64,000 nucleotides of DNA. Source: an uncultured Lachnospiraceae bacterium (GTDB lineage Bacteria; Bacillota; Clostridia; Lachnospirales; Lachnospiraceae). The DNA lies in assembly GCA_947089905.1 (NCBI GenBank), contig CAMUMG010000007.1:1-64000 (forward strand), given 5' to 3'. A program made the position numbers and the translations under genes. The notes beneath the pieces are model-generated. The model was given only the letters and a program-made list of their open reading frames with translations, was not told the DNA's origin and did no database searches. This document shows positions 17,855 to 26,359 of this stretch, in pieces (within the stretch, counting starts at the first letter, position 1; each line of letters starts with the position of its first letter).

Positions 17855-18298
17855 TTATAATGGTTTCCTTTTTATATTTAAAACATTCATTAAAGCTTCT
17901 TGTAATACTCTCGAAACATTAATTCCAGCACGTTCCGCCTCATAATTTAACCAACTTGGTAAGGCTACATTTCTCCTAACCGTTTTTGTATCAACCTTTT
18001 TTCTATATTCTGAGAAGTCTACATCCACATAAGTCAAAACCCCCTTTGAAAAATCGATATCTTCTATATCTTGTCTTACTCTTTCTATAGCCTTTGTCTG
18101 ATCCGATGGAATCGGAAGTTTCTCTTTATTATCTTCCATTGATATCCCTGTTACTCCAATCGCATCTCTTGCCATTTGAATTGCATCCACAAAATTATCT
18201 CCCTCTGTCAAAATTTCCATATCAGGAACACATACAAGAAAAGGATGTTTTGAACCATCATTTGTATTTACTATAAAAACAGGATAAACTTGTTTCAT
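17855..18298 (-). CDS. hicB: HicB-family antitoxin
   Basis: A 147-residue HicB. The N-terminal HicB fold (about 1-75) has the MKQVYPVFIV strand and the conserved region GDNFVDAIQMARDAIG. The C-terminal part (about 110-145, VRRNVALPSWLNYEAERAG) reads as a ribbon-helix-helix/CopG-type DNA-binding segment. Started at the ATG eight bases behind AAGGAG rather than at an upstream GTG. It follows hicA by 16 bases, the usual toxin-first order, and should neutralise HicA and repress the operon. Confidence 0.9.
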   Translation of the reverse strand: MKQVYPVFIVNTNDGSKHPFLVCVPDMEILTEGDNFVDAIQMARDAIGVTGISMEDNKEKLPIPSDQTKAIERVRQDIEDIDFSKGVLTYVDVDFSEYRKKVDTKTVRRNVALPSWLNYEAERAGINVSRVLQEALMNVLNIKRKPL

Positions 18299-18314
18299 AA
18301 CTTTCACTCCTTAA

Positions 18315-18485
18315 CTATAATTTCCATTTTTTAAGTATCATCTTCGCCAAATTCTCATTTACTTCTTTATGTCTTGGTATTTTTTCTATGTCATTACCTC
18401 TTCTATATATATCATGATTTCCACCATGTCTTTCAAAAACAAAACCTGCTGCTTCAAGTCTTTTAATCAAATCCCTTTGTTTCAT
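18315..18485 (-). CDS. hicA: HicA-family mRNA interferase toxin
   Basis: A 56-residue protein beginning MKQRDLIKRLEAAGFVFERH, with the catalytic histidine context HGGNHDIYRR and the RHKEVNENLA segment typical of HicA double-stranded RNA-binding folds. The start follows GGGAGGAG. It is upstream of hicB on the same strand, completing a type II toxin-antitoxin pair. HicA enzymes cut mRNA during stress. Length and motifs are normal, so the toxin appears intact. Confidence 0.92.
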   Translation of the reverse strand: MKQRDLIKRLEAAGFVFERHGGNHDIYRRGNDIEKIPRHKEVNENLAKMILKKWKL

Positions 18486-18575
18486 TCTTACTCCTCCCTA
18501 CAATTATATTATACACACTAATTACACAATATTCAATACATTTATAATAAATCCATGGAAAAAATTTTATAAAAA

Positions 18576-18601
18576 TGAACCTTTGAATATCATTTCCCGT
18601 C
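18576..18601 (+). promoter_or_regulatory. possible ECF-type promoter before the long sigma factor
   Basis: TGAAC and CGTC, 17 bases apart, match the AAC...CGTC pattern recognised by ECF sigma factors. The site lies about 40 bases before the start of an ECF sigma gene, consistent with autoregulation or with control by the second ECF factor in the window. Confidence 0.5.
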
Positions 18602-18639
18602 TATTTTATTGAAAGTGATTTAAAATATTTATAAGGAAG

Positions 18640-19917
18640 GTGATAAACATTGATATAGCATATTTTAAAGAATTGTTAGATCTTCACCATAGTTGTATTG
18701 AACGGTTTGTCAGATTTCGTTTATCTTCAAAAACCGAAGCAGACGATGTTTTACAGGAAACTTATTTAACTGCTTATCAAAAATTTTGGCAGTTAAAAAA
18801 CAAAGACGCCTTCAAAACGTGGATTATGAGCATTGCACGAAATAAATGTAATGACTATTTTCGTGAAAAAGCTGTACGATTAGAAATTCCAATCGATGAT
18901 ATCACAGAAAAAGAACTATCTGATAGTAGATATGGTATATCCGAAACATCTGTTGTCAGAGATACGTTAAGTTTATTGGGTGATAAAGACAAACAAATAC
19001 TCTATTTATACTTTTGGAAAGAACTTCCACAATCCGAAATTGCAAGACTTTTAAATATTCCACTAGGAACAGTAAAGAGTCGTCTTTATACCGCTAAACA
19101 AAATTTTAAAAATAAATTAAAAGGCAATATAGAAATGGAGATCGATATGAAAAAATTACCTGAATTTTTACCTGAATATAAAATTGAAGAAAGTAGTAAA
19201 GATGTATTTGCAGTAAAATGGGAAGAGCTTATGGGATGGTTTCTTATTCCAAAACTCGGTGAAAAATTATCTTGGGGTATGTATGATATTCCCTCACGAA
19301 AATGCAGCCATATTTATGATATGAAAGTTACTGGAAAGGCAATGGTTCACGGAATCGAGGGTGTGGAACTGACAGCAAGAGAAGCAGCATATTCAAACAA
19401 GGAAGATATTATTAACAGAACTTTTGTCGCTCAACTAACAGATACACATTGCAGATATCTTGCTACATTGCGAAATGATGGCGAAATCCGAAATTATATT
19501 ACCTTTCTTGATGGTGATGCTTTTATGCCAAACTGGGGTTTTGGGCAAGATAACTGTGGAAATGAAACCAATCTTTCTTGTAAAGGGGATATAAAAAGGA
19601 ATGGGAATATCATTACAAGTTCCGATAAAAATTTTCTTTTAGATATTGTTGGTCGTTATATCGTTAAAATAAATGGTAAAAGTTTTGATACTATATGTGT
19701 TATGGATATTGAAACTTATAACTGTCATGTTGTTTCAGAACAATTTCTTGATAGAAATGGAAGAACCGTCCTTTGGCGTAGATTTAATCATAACGAATGG
19801 GCGATCGATCGTTATAAAAAGAAATGGAGTGAACTGCTTCCAGAAAATGAAAAGCTGATTATTAATGGCGAAACTTATGTACATTGGTATGATTGTATTA
19901 CAGATTATATTCTCTGA
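18640..19917 (+). CDS. ECF sigma factor with long C-terminal domain
   Basis: A 425-residue protein. Residues 1-165 form a normal ECF sigma: region 2 (LHHSCIERFVRFRLSS, DVLQETYLTAYQ, TWIMSIARNKCNDYF) and region 4 (QSEIARLLNIPLGTVKSRLY). Residues about 170-425 are a soluble domain I do not recognise, with many aromatic residues and cysteines but no membrane segment. The usual start would be GTG at 18,640, only a few bases behind AAGGAAGG. That sequence continues into a full AAGGxGGTGAT ribosome site, so an ATT codon at 18,649 is an alternative. An in-frame ATG at 19,147 with its own GGAG could express the C-terminal domain separately. No anti-sigma gene is adjacent. Confidence 0.85.
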   Translation: MINIDIAYFKELLDLHHSCIERFVRFRLSSKTEADDVLQETYLTAYQKFWQLKNKDAFKTWIMSIARNKCNDYFREKAVRLEIPIDDITEKELSDSRYGISETSVVRDTLSLLGDKDKQILYLYFWKELPQSEIARLLNIPLGTVKSRLYTAKQNFKNKLKGNIEMEIDMKKLPEFLPEYKIEESSKDVFAVKWEELMGWFLIPKLGEKLSWGMYDIPSRKCSHIYDMKVTGKAMVHGIEGVELTAREAAYSNKEDIINRTFVAQLTDTHCRYLATLRNDGEIRNYITFLDGDAFMPNWGFGQDNCGNETNLSCKGDIKRNGNIITSSDKNFLLDIVGRYIVKINGKSFDTICVMDIETYNCHVVSEQFLDRNGRTVLWRRFNHNEWAIDRYKKKWSELLPENEKLIINGETYVHWYDCITDYIL

Positions 19918-19932
19918 TAAAGTGACACAATC

Positions 19933-19971
19933 AAAAAAACGCTATAGGTATAGAGCCTATAGCGTTTTTTT
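19933..19971. terminator. bidirectional terminator
   Basis: Perfect stem AAAAAACGCTATAGG with its complement and a seven-base loop, with A- and T-runs on either side. It ends the sigma gene on the plus strand and the convergent HisRS-like gene on the minus strand, overlapping the latter's stop. Confidence 0.9.
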
Positions 19972-21200
19972 TAAAATAATTTTATCTCTGTCTGTTCCAT
20001 CGTGAGATATCCGCAAAATCCCTGTTCTTCAAAATGACTTAATGTCTTTCCTAACTTTTTAGGTTTTAAAAAAAGTTTTACTTCATACTCTGAACGAAAA
20101 CTCTCTGCTTTTTGAATTGCCTGTATGATCTGACCTTCCTCATAAAAGAGAACAATTCTTTTTGTTTCTTCTGGGATACAAAATCCGGATTCTTTTAAAA
20201 TTCCTGCAATCCGTTCAAAACCAATAGAAAATCCAACCGCAGGTATTTCTTCATTTGTAAATTTTCCAATTAATCCATTATAACGCCCACCCCCGGCAAC
20301 TGCACCAGAAAATTTTTCGCTTTCAATCTCAAAAACGGTTCCTGTATAATAACCTTGCCCACGTACTAAAGACATATCATATCGAATCTGGTAGTTTCCT
20401 TTTGATAAGCTTTGTATTGCTTTTAAAATCTGCTCTATTGTTTCGCAGACACTTTCCTCATCACAATATTTCTTTACTTCCTCAAAGGAAAGCGGCATTT
20501 TCTTTAAAAGTTCACTAAAACGTAAGACTACCTCTGAGATAACCCCTTTTTCTGAAAGTTCAGAACAAACCCCTTCTATTCCGATCTTATCTAACTTATC
20601 AAATGTAATACAAACACTGTCTAATTCTTCCAATGTAAAGCCTGTTTTTAGTAAAACACTTTTTAAGATCCTTCTATCATTTAATTTTACTGTAAAATCT
20701 GTAATTCCAACATTCATTAAGGCTTTCGCTGTTGTATCAATCAGTTCAATTTCACAGTCTATAGAATCTGAGCCAATAATATCAATATCACATTGTATAA
20801 ACTCTCTAAGCCTTCCTTTTTGTGGTCGTTCTGCACGAAAGGCTCTATCTATTTGAATACTTTTTAATGGCATTAATAGGTTTGCTCTATTATTGGCATA
20901 ATATCTTGCAAGAGGTAATGTTAAATCATATCGAAGTCCCATATCTGCAAGTTTTTCATAGTCCTTTGCCTCTAATACCTGTGTCAGTTTTTCTCCTCTT
21001 TGTAAAATTTTAAAAATTAAGTTTAAATTCTCTCCACCTTCACTTTTATCTAAATTTTCAATACTTTCCATTATAGGCGTTGCTATTCGTTCAAATCCGC
21101 ATTTTGTATAAGTTTCCAATATCTTCTTTTGTAAATAATCCCTGATTCTCATTTCATAAGGTAGATAATCATTTGTTCCCCTTACTGTTTTAATTTTCAT
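19971..21200 (-). CDS. hisS: histidyl-tRNA synthetase-like protein
   Basis: A 409-residue class II synthetase-like protein, started at MKIKTVRGTNDYLP behind GGAAAGG; the longer frame is unsupported. It has the HisRS core: RGTNDYLP, DLTLPLARYYA, motif 2 FRAERPQKGRLREFIQCDID, GGGRYNGL and the motif 3 region VGFSIGFERIA. The histidine-binding motif normally written RGLDYYT reads RGQGYYTG here, and the C-terminal anticodon domain is short (about 65 residues). It stands alone and is not next to his or aspS genes, so it may be a variant or second HisRS rather than the housekeeping one. HisZ is less likely because motif 2 and the YYTG region are retained. Confidence 0.8.
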   Translation of the reverse strand: MKIKTVRGTNDYLPYEMRIRDYLQKKILETYTKCGFERIATPIMESIENLDKSEGGENLNLIFKILQRGEKLTQVLEAKDYEKLADMGLRYDLTLPLARYYANNRANLLMPLKSIQIDRAFRAERPQKGRLREFIQCDIDIIGSDSIDCEIELIDTTAKALMNVGITDFTVKLNDRRILKSVLLKTGFTLEELDSVCITFDKLDKIGIEGVCSELSEKGVISEVVLRFSELLKKMPLSFEEVKKYCDEESVCETIEQILKAIQSLSKGNYQIRYDMSLVRGQGYYTGTVFEIESEKFSGAVAGGGRYNGLIGKFTNEEIPAVGFSIGFERIAGILKESGFCIPEETKRIVLFYEEGQIIQAIQKAESFRSEYEVKLFLKPKKLGKTLSHFEEQGFCGYLTMEQTEIKLF

Positions 21201-21252
21201 ATTCTTTTCCTTTCCTGTTTCTATTATCAAAACCCATCTTTTAGTTTCTTTA

Positions 21253-21281
21253 TTCTTATCATACTTTCTATACAATGTCAA
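21253..21281 (-). promoter_or_regulatory. probable promoter of the HisRS-like gene
   Basis: On the minus strand TTGACA is followed after 17 bases by TAAGAA, about 50 bases before the start codon. The -35 is perfect, the -10 moderate. No T-box or other leader structure is visible. Confidence 0.5.
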
Positions 21282-21506
21282 TCAATTTCAATACTTTTGA
21301 CACATATAAGCCACAATCACTGGATAAATTATGTTTGATGGTGTGCAAAAATATATCTTCTAAAACCATCGAAATATTTATCAATCAATACATAAAGTAA
21401 TTCTTAAAAAAGGACTACAAAAGAAGACAAAAAATTAGGACTGACAGAAAGGAGAATATAGGGAATACTAGAACATGACATAACAAATTTCCTTACCAAA
21501 TAATCT

Positions 21507-24500
21507 ATGAAAAAACAGACAAAAAAGAAACTTTTACTTGCAATTTTTATTACTGCTATGGCAGTATTTTGTTCTGCTGCAAGTTTACAACGAACAGATG
21601 CCAGTGAAACGGAGGAGCTAGAAGAACCACAAATCGTTGATACTGCTATATTCAAAATTTTATCGACTGGAGATTTGCATGGTCAGGCAACTGCTTATAA
21701 TTATGAAACCGATAGAGAAGCACCTGAATCTGGTCTTACGAAAATTGCTACATTAATCAATCGAACTAGAAAATCACTTGGTACTTCTAATACCTTATTA
21801 TTGGATGCAGGTGACTTTCTCTATGATTACTCAACCAATTATTTTTATGAACAACGTTCGGATGTGGTACAACCGATTTTACGTATGATGAAGTCCATGA
21901 AATACGATTGTATTACACTTGGCAATCATGAATTCGACTATCCATGGGATTATCTAACAGCACAGTTAAAAGCCTCTGGTCTTTTGGAAGATACTGTTGT
22001 TTGTAATATAGCCTATGAAGAAACGATGAAAAATGTATTTTCTCCTTCTGCTATTATTACAAAGGAAGTCAATACTTCAAACGGCAATGTTGTTACTGTT
22101 AGAATCGGTGTTGTAGGAGCTACAAGAGAATCCCTTTCCACAAGACGTGCCTATTATGGATTTTTAAGAGGAAGCAGTATTTATGAGAGTGTTAAAGCAG
22201 AGGCAAAACGACTAAAACAAAAAGAAAATGTAGATCTTGTAGTTGCTCTAATTCATGGTGGTATTGGTGTATTAAGCGGCTCTAATACAGATACCCATCC
22301 CGGCGCAAGACTTGCAAAATTAGACTATATTGATGCAGTTATCACCTCCCACAGCCATGAAATCTTTCCAAAAAATGATGGAACTTATAGTGCAACTGCA
22401 TATCAAAAAATTGTAGATGAAGCCAATGGACTAATTTATGGCAAGCCCGTTGTGGCTGCGGGCAGTCACGCTTATGGATTAGGTGTTATTACTTTAAATC
22501 TCGATATTGATGAAGATGGCAAGATTACTGTTGGAAGTGCATCTTCTGCAGTAAGTCCTGTAACAGAAAAAATATCTGAGGTACTCTCATTAGCAAATGC
22601 TTTTAATAAATATCTTCCTGAACTATCTTCAAATCTTAGTAGTAAAAAATATCCTATTGCCAAAGGAATGGTCTATACAAACTTAGATTGTATGGTTCAG
22701 GATAATAACCTCTTTCAGATTTATAACAATGCTAAACTGACTTATGCAAACTCATATCTGTCACAATATCTTCCAGAGTATGAGAATCTTCCTGTAATCG
22801 CCTGCACTGCTAATATTGTGGATGACCGAAAATCCCATGTATCGATCAGTACCAATTTTACTTCCAGAAAAATTTCGTCACTGATTTCAGAAACCAGTAT
22901 TTGCAGAGATAGTGGATATATTCATATTTTCAAGATTTCAGGAAAAAAATTAAAAGAATGGCTCGAATTTAATGCTAGTGTCTACGCTACTGCTGGATCA
23001 GAATTAACAGAAATTTTGCCTTCTTATGCTAAAAAGAATCCTGATGTTTCACCTCTTTTACGTTCAGACTATTTAAATGAACGCACAGATTTTTATATTT
23101 TTGATGGAATTTCTTATGAAATTGATATTACGCAAGAGCCAAGATATAATTCGAATGGAAAAATCATCAATTATGCTTCTCATCGAATTAAAAATTTAAA
23201 ATATAATAAAAAGTCAATTTCAGATAGTCAGGAAGTCATAATTGTAATGGACTCTTTAGCAAAACGCTATTCATTTATGCCAGAAGATTCAGAAAGTGTT
23301 TTCACTACACTACCTTGGAAAAATGGAAAGGATATCTTTTTAGAATATCTTAAAGAACTTTCGGTAAGCGGACCAATTCAAGTGAAAGCAGATAACAACT
23401 GGAAAATTCTTTTTCCAGAGAATTATTCCTTTGTCATTGGTATGCCATCTGGTGTGAAAAATCTAATTTTAGAAAATGATTGGTTTATTTCCTATGCTGC
23501 TATGTATAAAGCAAGTGAAAATTTTCCAGTGTATTATTTAGGTACATCAGAAAAGACAAATAATTTAACTCAAAGTTTAAATGTCACACTATCTGCTGAT
23601 AATATGGTAAAGACTTCTCAGCCAGTTACTATTAAAATTCATGCCACTTATGATCCAAGTGCTTCTATTGAGGAAATTTTATATCTTCCAGAACTTGTTG
23701 ATACAGTCGATTCCGAGGCTTGGGACTCTGCTACATCTGTAAAAAAATCAACTGCAAGCTTTCGAGTAAAAGAAAATGGCAGATATACTGTTCGTGTTAC
23801 AGATTCTTTAGGAAACCAGAAACTTGCTACTATTTCTATTGAAAATTGTGAAAAAGAATTTATTAATACACCTTCTGTTGCTGCATTCAATAATCGAGTT
23901 ACTACTTTAAAAGGTACAACTTCTCCTAATGTCTTAGTTTCAGCAAAACTGCCGGATGAGAGCATTTTGACTACTGTTTCTGATGACACGGGTGCCTTTT
24001 TGATTGAACTACCATACCAACGTGCTTTTGATACAATTCAGGTTTGGGCATCTGATGGAGAATTAAGTAGTGAAATTATAGAGGTTTTAGTTCGTAAGAC
24101 TGGCGCAAATGTTGCTTCTCCGAATCCTATTGCAACTGGAGATCGAATCATTTCTGGAAGTACCGATCCAAATACAATGGTTTATTTTCGTATTGGTAAT
24201 ACTATTTATGTCGATTCTAATGATGAGGAGAGATATAAAGCTTCCGATTTTTATAAAGATACCTATAAAATAAAACCAATTACTATTTATGTAGACAAAG
24301 ATAATATTTTTACAGGGTACTTTAATTCAGGCTTAAAGGAAGGAACAAGTGTTTGGATTTATGCACTAGATAAAAGTAACCGATCCAGTAAAGGAGTTCG
24401 AGTAATCGTTGGCGAAATACCAGAAGTAGAAGAAATAGAGGAAGAAGAACAAGATCTCGAACAAGATCCTGAAGATGAAAATTTTGAAAGTTTCGAAGAT

Positions 24501-24527
24501 GAGGAACAAAATTCCGAAAAAAATTAA
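21507..24527 (+). CDS. secreted metallophosphoesterase/5'-nucleotidase with Ig-like C-terminal repeats
   Basis: A 1,006-residue exported protein. A signal peptide (about 1-33) is followed by a calcineurin-like domain with metal motifs STGDLHGQ, LLLDAGDF, TLGNHEFDYP, LIHGGIG and TSHSHE, then a 5'-nucleotidase C-terminal domain (about 390-600). This is the UshA/CpdB architecture that dephosphorylates nucleotides outside the cell. Residues about 690-950 look like two or three Ig-like repeats (for example ISGSTDPNTMVYFRI). The tail is very acidic, and no LPXTG or membrane anchor is present. The ribosome site is weak: AAGGAG lies about 50 bases upstream. The glycosyltransferase gene follows after 15 bases. 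Confidence 0.88.
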   Translation: MKKQTKKKLLLAIFITAMAVFCSAASLQRTDASETEELEEPQIVDTAIFKILSTGDLHGQATAYNYETDREAPESGLTKIATLINRTRKSLGTSNTLLLDAGDFLYDYSTNYFYEQRSDVVQPILRMMKSMKYDCITLGNHEFDYPWDYLTAQLKASGLLEDTVVCNIAYEETMKNVFSPSAIITKEVNTSNGNVVTVRIGVVGATRESLSTRRAYYGFLRGSSIYESVKAEAKRLKQKENVDLVVALIHGGIGVLSGSNTDTHPGARLAKLDYIDAVITSHSHEIFPKNDGTYSATAYQKIVDEANGLIYGKPVVAAGSHAYGLGVITLNLDIDEDGKITVGSASSAVSPVTEKISEVLSLANAFNKYLPELSSNLSSKKYPIAKGMVYTNLDCMVQDNNLFQIYNNAKLTYANSYLSQYLPEYENLPVIACTANIVDDRKSHVSISTNFTSRKISSLISETSICRDSGYIHIFKISGKKLKEWLEFNASVYATAGSELTEILPSYAKKNPDVSPLLRSDYLNERTDFYIFDGISYEIDITQEPRYNSNGKIINYASHRIKNLKYNKKSISDSQEVIIVMDSLAKRYSFMPEDSESVFTTLPWKNGKDIFLEYLKELSVSGPIQVKADNNWKILFPENYSFVIGMPSGVKNLILENDWFISYAAMYKASENFPVYYLGTSEKTNNLTQSLNVTLSADNMVKTSQPVTIKIHATYDPSASIEEILYLPELVDTVDSEAWDSATSVKKSTASFRVKENGRYTVRVTDSLGNQKLATISIENCEKEFINTPSVAAFNNRVTTLKGTTSPNVLVSAKLPDESILTTVSDDTGAFLIELPYQRAFDTIQVWASDGELSSEIIEVLVRKTGANVASPNPIATGDRIISGSTDPNTMVYFRIGNTIYVDSNDEERYKASDFYKDTYKIKPITIYVDKDNIFTGYFNSGLKEGTSVWIYALDKSNRSSKGVRVIVGEIPEVEEIEEEEQDLEQDPEDENFESFEDEEQNSEKN

Positions 24528-24542
24528 AAGAAAGGTGTTTTT

Positions 24543-26348
24543 ATGACAAGACAGATGGTACATTTTTTTCTAAATTCCTGTTATCTTTCTGGTAGAAAGA
24601 AACCTCTTGAGAGAAATCGAATCCTTTTTTCTTGTCTTAACAGAGAATCTTCTTTAGAAACAGAAGATTCTCTGTTAAAAATCCTTGTTCAAGCTATAAC
24701 ACAGACAAATCAAACATTTCATCTTGTTTTATGCTGCCAAAAGGATAGAAAAATACACTTTATTTCTCTTCTTTCTAAGATTTATCCTAAACATAGTTAC
24801 TCTGTCTGCTGCGAAAATTCTTCTACATTTTATTCCTTTTTAGGTAGGGCAGATATTATTTTTTATGATACTGTGCCTCCTGAAATCTTTGCTCCAAGAA
24901 CCAGACAACTTTTAATCTATTATGCCACTACACATCAATCTTTGTTACGACTTCCTTTTTTAATGGCAGATTTTATTCTTGGATATTCAAAGGAACAAAT
25001 AGTATCTGTTGAACAAAACCTTCGCCTTAATGGACTACTACGTAATCGATGTTTATATTCAAAATACCCAAATAAAATTTGTGATATAACAGTTATGATA
25101 AAAATTTTAACCTCTTATTTATCTGAGCAGTATTTTGAAAAACAAAAAACTTCTTCCAAGAAAAAAGTTTTGATTTTTTGTTCCGATCTTAGACGTAATG
25201 GAATTACTACTTCACTGCTTAATTTAATGCAGCTTGCTTCTTCTAAGGAATTTGAGTATTATTTTACTTTCAGAGAGGAATCTCTTTTAGATGATCCAAC
25301 TAGACTTTCTCTTTTGCCAGAACAATCACCTCTTTTACCGATTTATGGAGCATTAAACTGTGGAAGTTTTTTAGAAACGGTCTGTCATTCTTTATATATA
25401 AGATTTCATATTTCTCTTCCAATCATACGAACACTGACACAACAAATCTATTCTCGTGCCTATGAACGTTTTTTTGGAAAAATTGATCCAGATACCGTAA
25501 TCCATTTTACAGGTTATTCTCCTGAATTTTTGCTCTTATTTCAATCTGCAAAAGCAAAGCGGATTTTATTTGTACACAACGATATGAAAGAAGAATATGA
25601 GGAAAAACATAACTTTCATCTCAATATTTTTACTTTTGCCTGCCGTAATTATGAAGTAGTTGCAGCAGTAAGTCAAGCAGTAAAAGATTCCCTGAAAAAA
25701 ATAGATCCCCATCTTACGAATGTGACCATTATAGAAAATGCACATGATGATGCTAGAATTCGTGCCTTGGCACAACAGCCATTTACTTTAGATAAAAATT
25801 CTTCCATTCATATTTCATTAGAACAGTTAGAAAAACTTCTTTCAGAAGGCAAAAAAAAATTTATTACAATTTGTCGCTACTCTGCAGAAAAGGGACAAAA
25901 AAAATTAATTCACGCCTTTATGACAATACATGAAAAACATCCTGATACTGCTCTTATTATTATCGGTGGTTATGGAGTATTGTATGAAGAACTTGTACAA
26001 TATTGTGATACTCTTAATTGTAGAGAAGATATTGTATTAATCCGAAATATATCTAATCCATTTGCAATTTTAAAACAGTGTGATCTCTTTGTACTTCCGT
26101 CTGATCGAGAACCCCTTGGATTAGTTTTATTGGAGGCAGACTCATTGGGAATTCCTATTGCTGCAACCGATATCCCAGGTTCAGGAGATTTTCTAAAACG
26201 CTATGGAGGATATTTAGTACCAAATAATGAAAACGGCTTGATTTTGGCAATGGAAGACTTTCTTGCTGGTAAAATCAAACCGTTAGGAATTCATTTTGAA
26301 GAATACAATCGTAAAATTGTATTGGATTTTTGGAACTTAATCAATTAA
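24543..26348 (+). CDS. family 4-type glycosyltransferase with long N-terminal half
   Basis: A 601-residue cytoplasmic protein. The C-terminal half (about 385-590) is a GT-B transferase: ICRYSAEKGQKKLIHAF, ALIIIGGYG, and the nucleotide-sugar motif PSDREPLGLVLLEADSLG, as in GT4 enzymes. The N-terminal half (about 20-190) resembles regions of CDP-glycerol:polyol-phosphate transferases, and residues 205-380 form the acceptor Rossmann part (VLIFCSDLRRNGITTSLL). A role in a surface glycan or teichoic-acid-like polymer is plausible but inferred. It is probably co-transcribed with the preceding nucleotidase and is convergent with the next gene. Confidence 0.8.
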   Translation: MTRQMVHFFLNSCYLSGRKKPLERNRILFSCLNRESSLETEDSLLKILVQAITQTNQTFHLVLCCQKDRKIHFISLLSKIYPKHSYSVCCENSSTFYSFLGRADIIFYDTVPPEIFAPRTRQLLIYYATTHQSLLRLPFLMADFILGYSKEQIVSVEQNLRLNGLLRNRCLYSKYPNKICDITVMIKILTSYLSEQYFEKQKTSSKKKVLIFCSDLRRNGITTSLLNLMQLASSKEFEYYFTFREESLLDDPTRLSLLPEQSPLLPIYGALNCGSFLETVCHSLYIRFHISLPIIRTLTQQIYSRAYERFFGKIDPDTVIHFTGYSPEFLLLFQSAKAKRILFVHNDMKEEYEEKHNFHLNIFTFACRNYEVVAAVSQAVKDSLKKIDPHLTNVTIIENAHDDARIRALAQQPFTLDKNSSIHISLEQLEKLLSEGKKKFITICRYSAEKGQKKLIHAFMTIHEKHPDTALIIIGGYGVLYEELVQYCDTLNCREDIVLIRNISNPFAILKQCDLFVLPSDREPLGLVLLEADSLGIPIAATDIPGSGDFLKRYGGYLVPNNENGLILAMEDFLAGKIKPLGIHFEEYNRKIVLDFWNLIN

Positions 26349-26359
26349 TATATTTATTA

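Noticed and set aside
19971..21200. HisZ (ATP phosphoribosyltransferase regulatory subunit)
   Set aside because: Motif 2 and the YYTG histidine region of HisRS are retained and no his genes are nearby.
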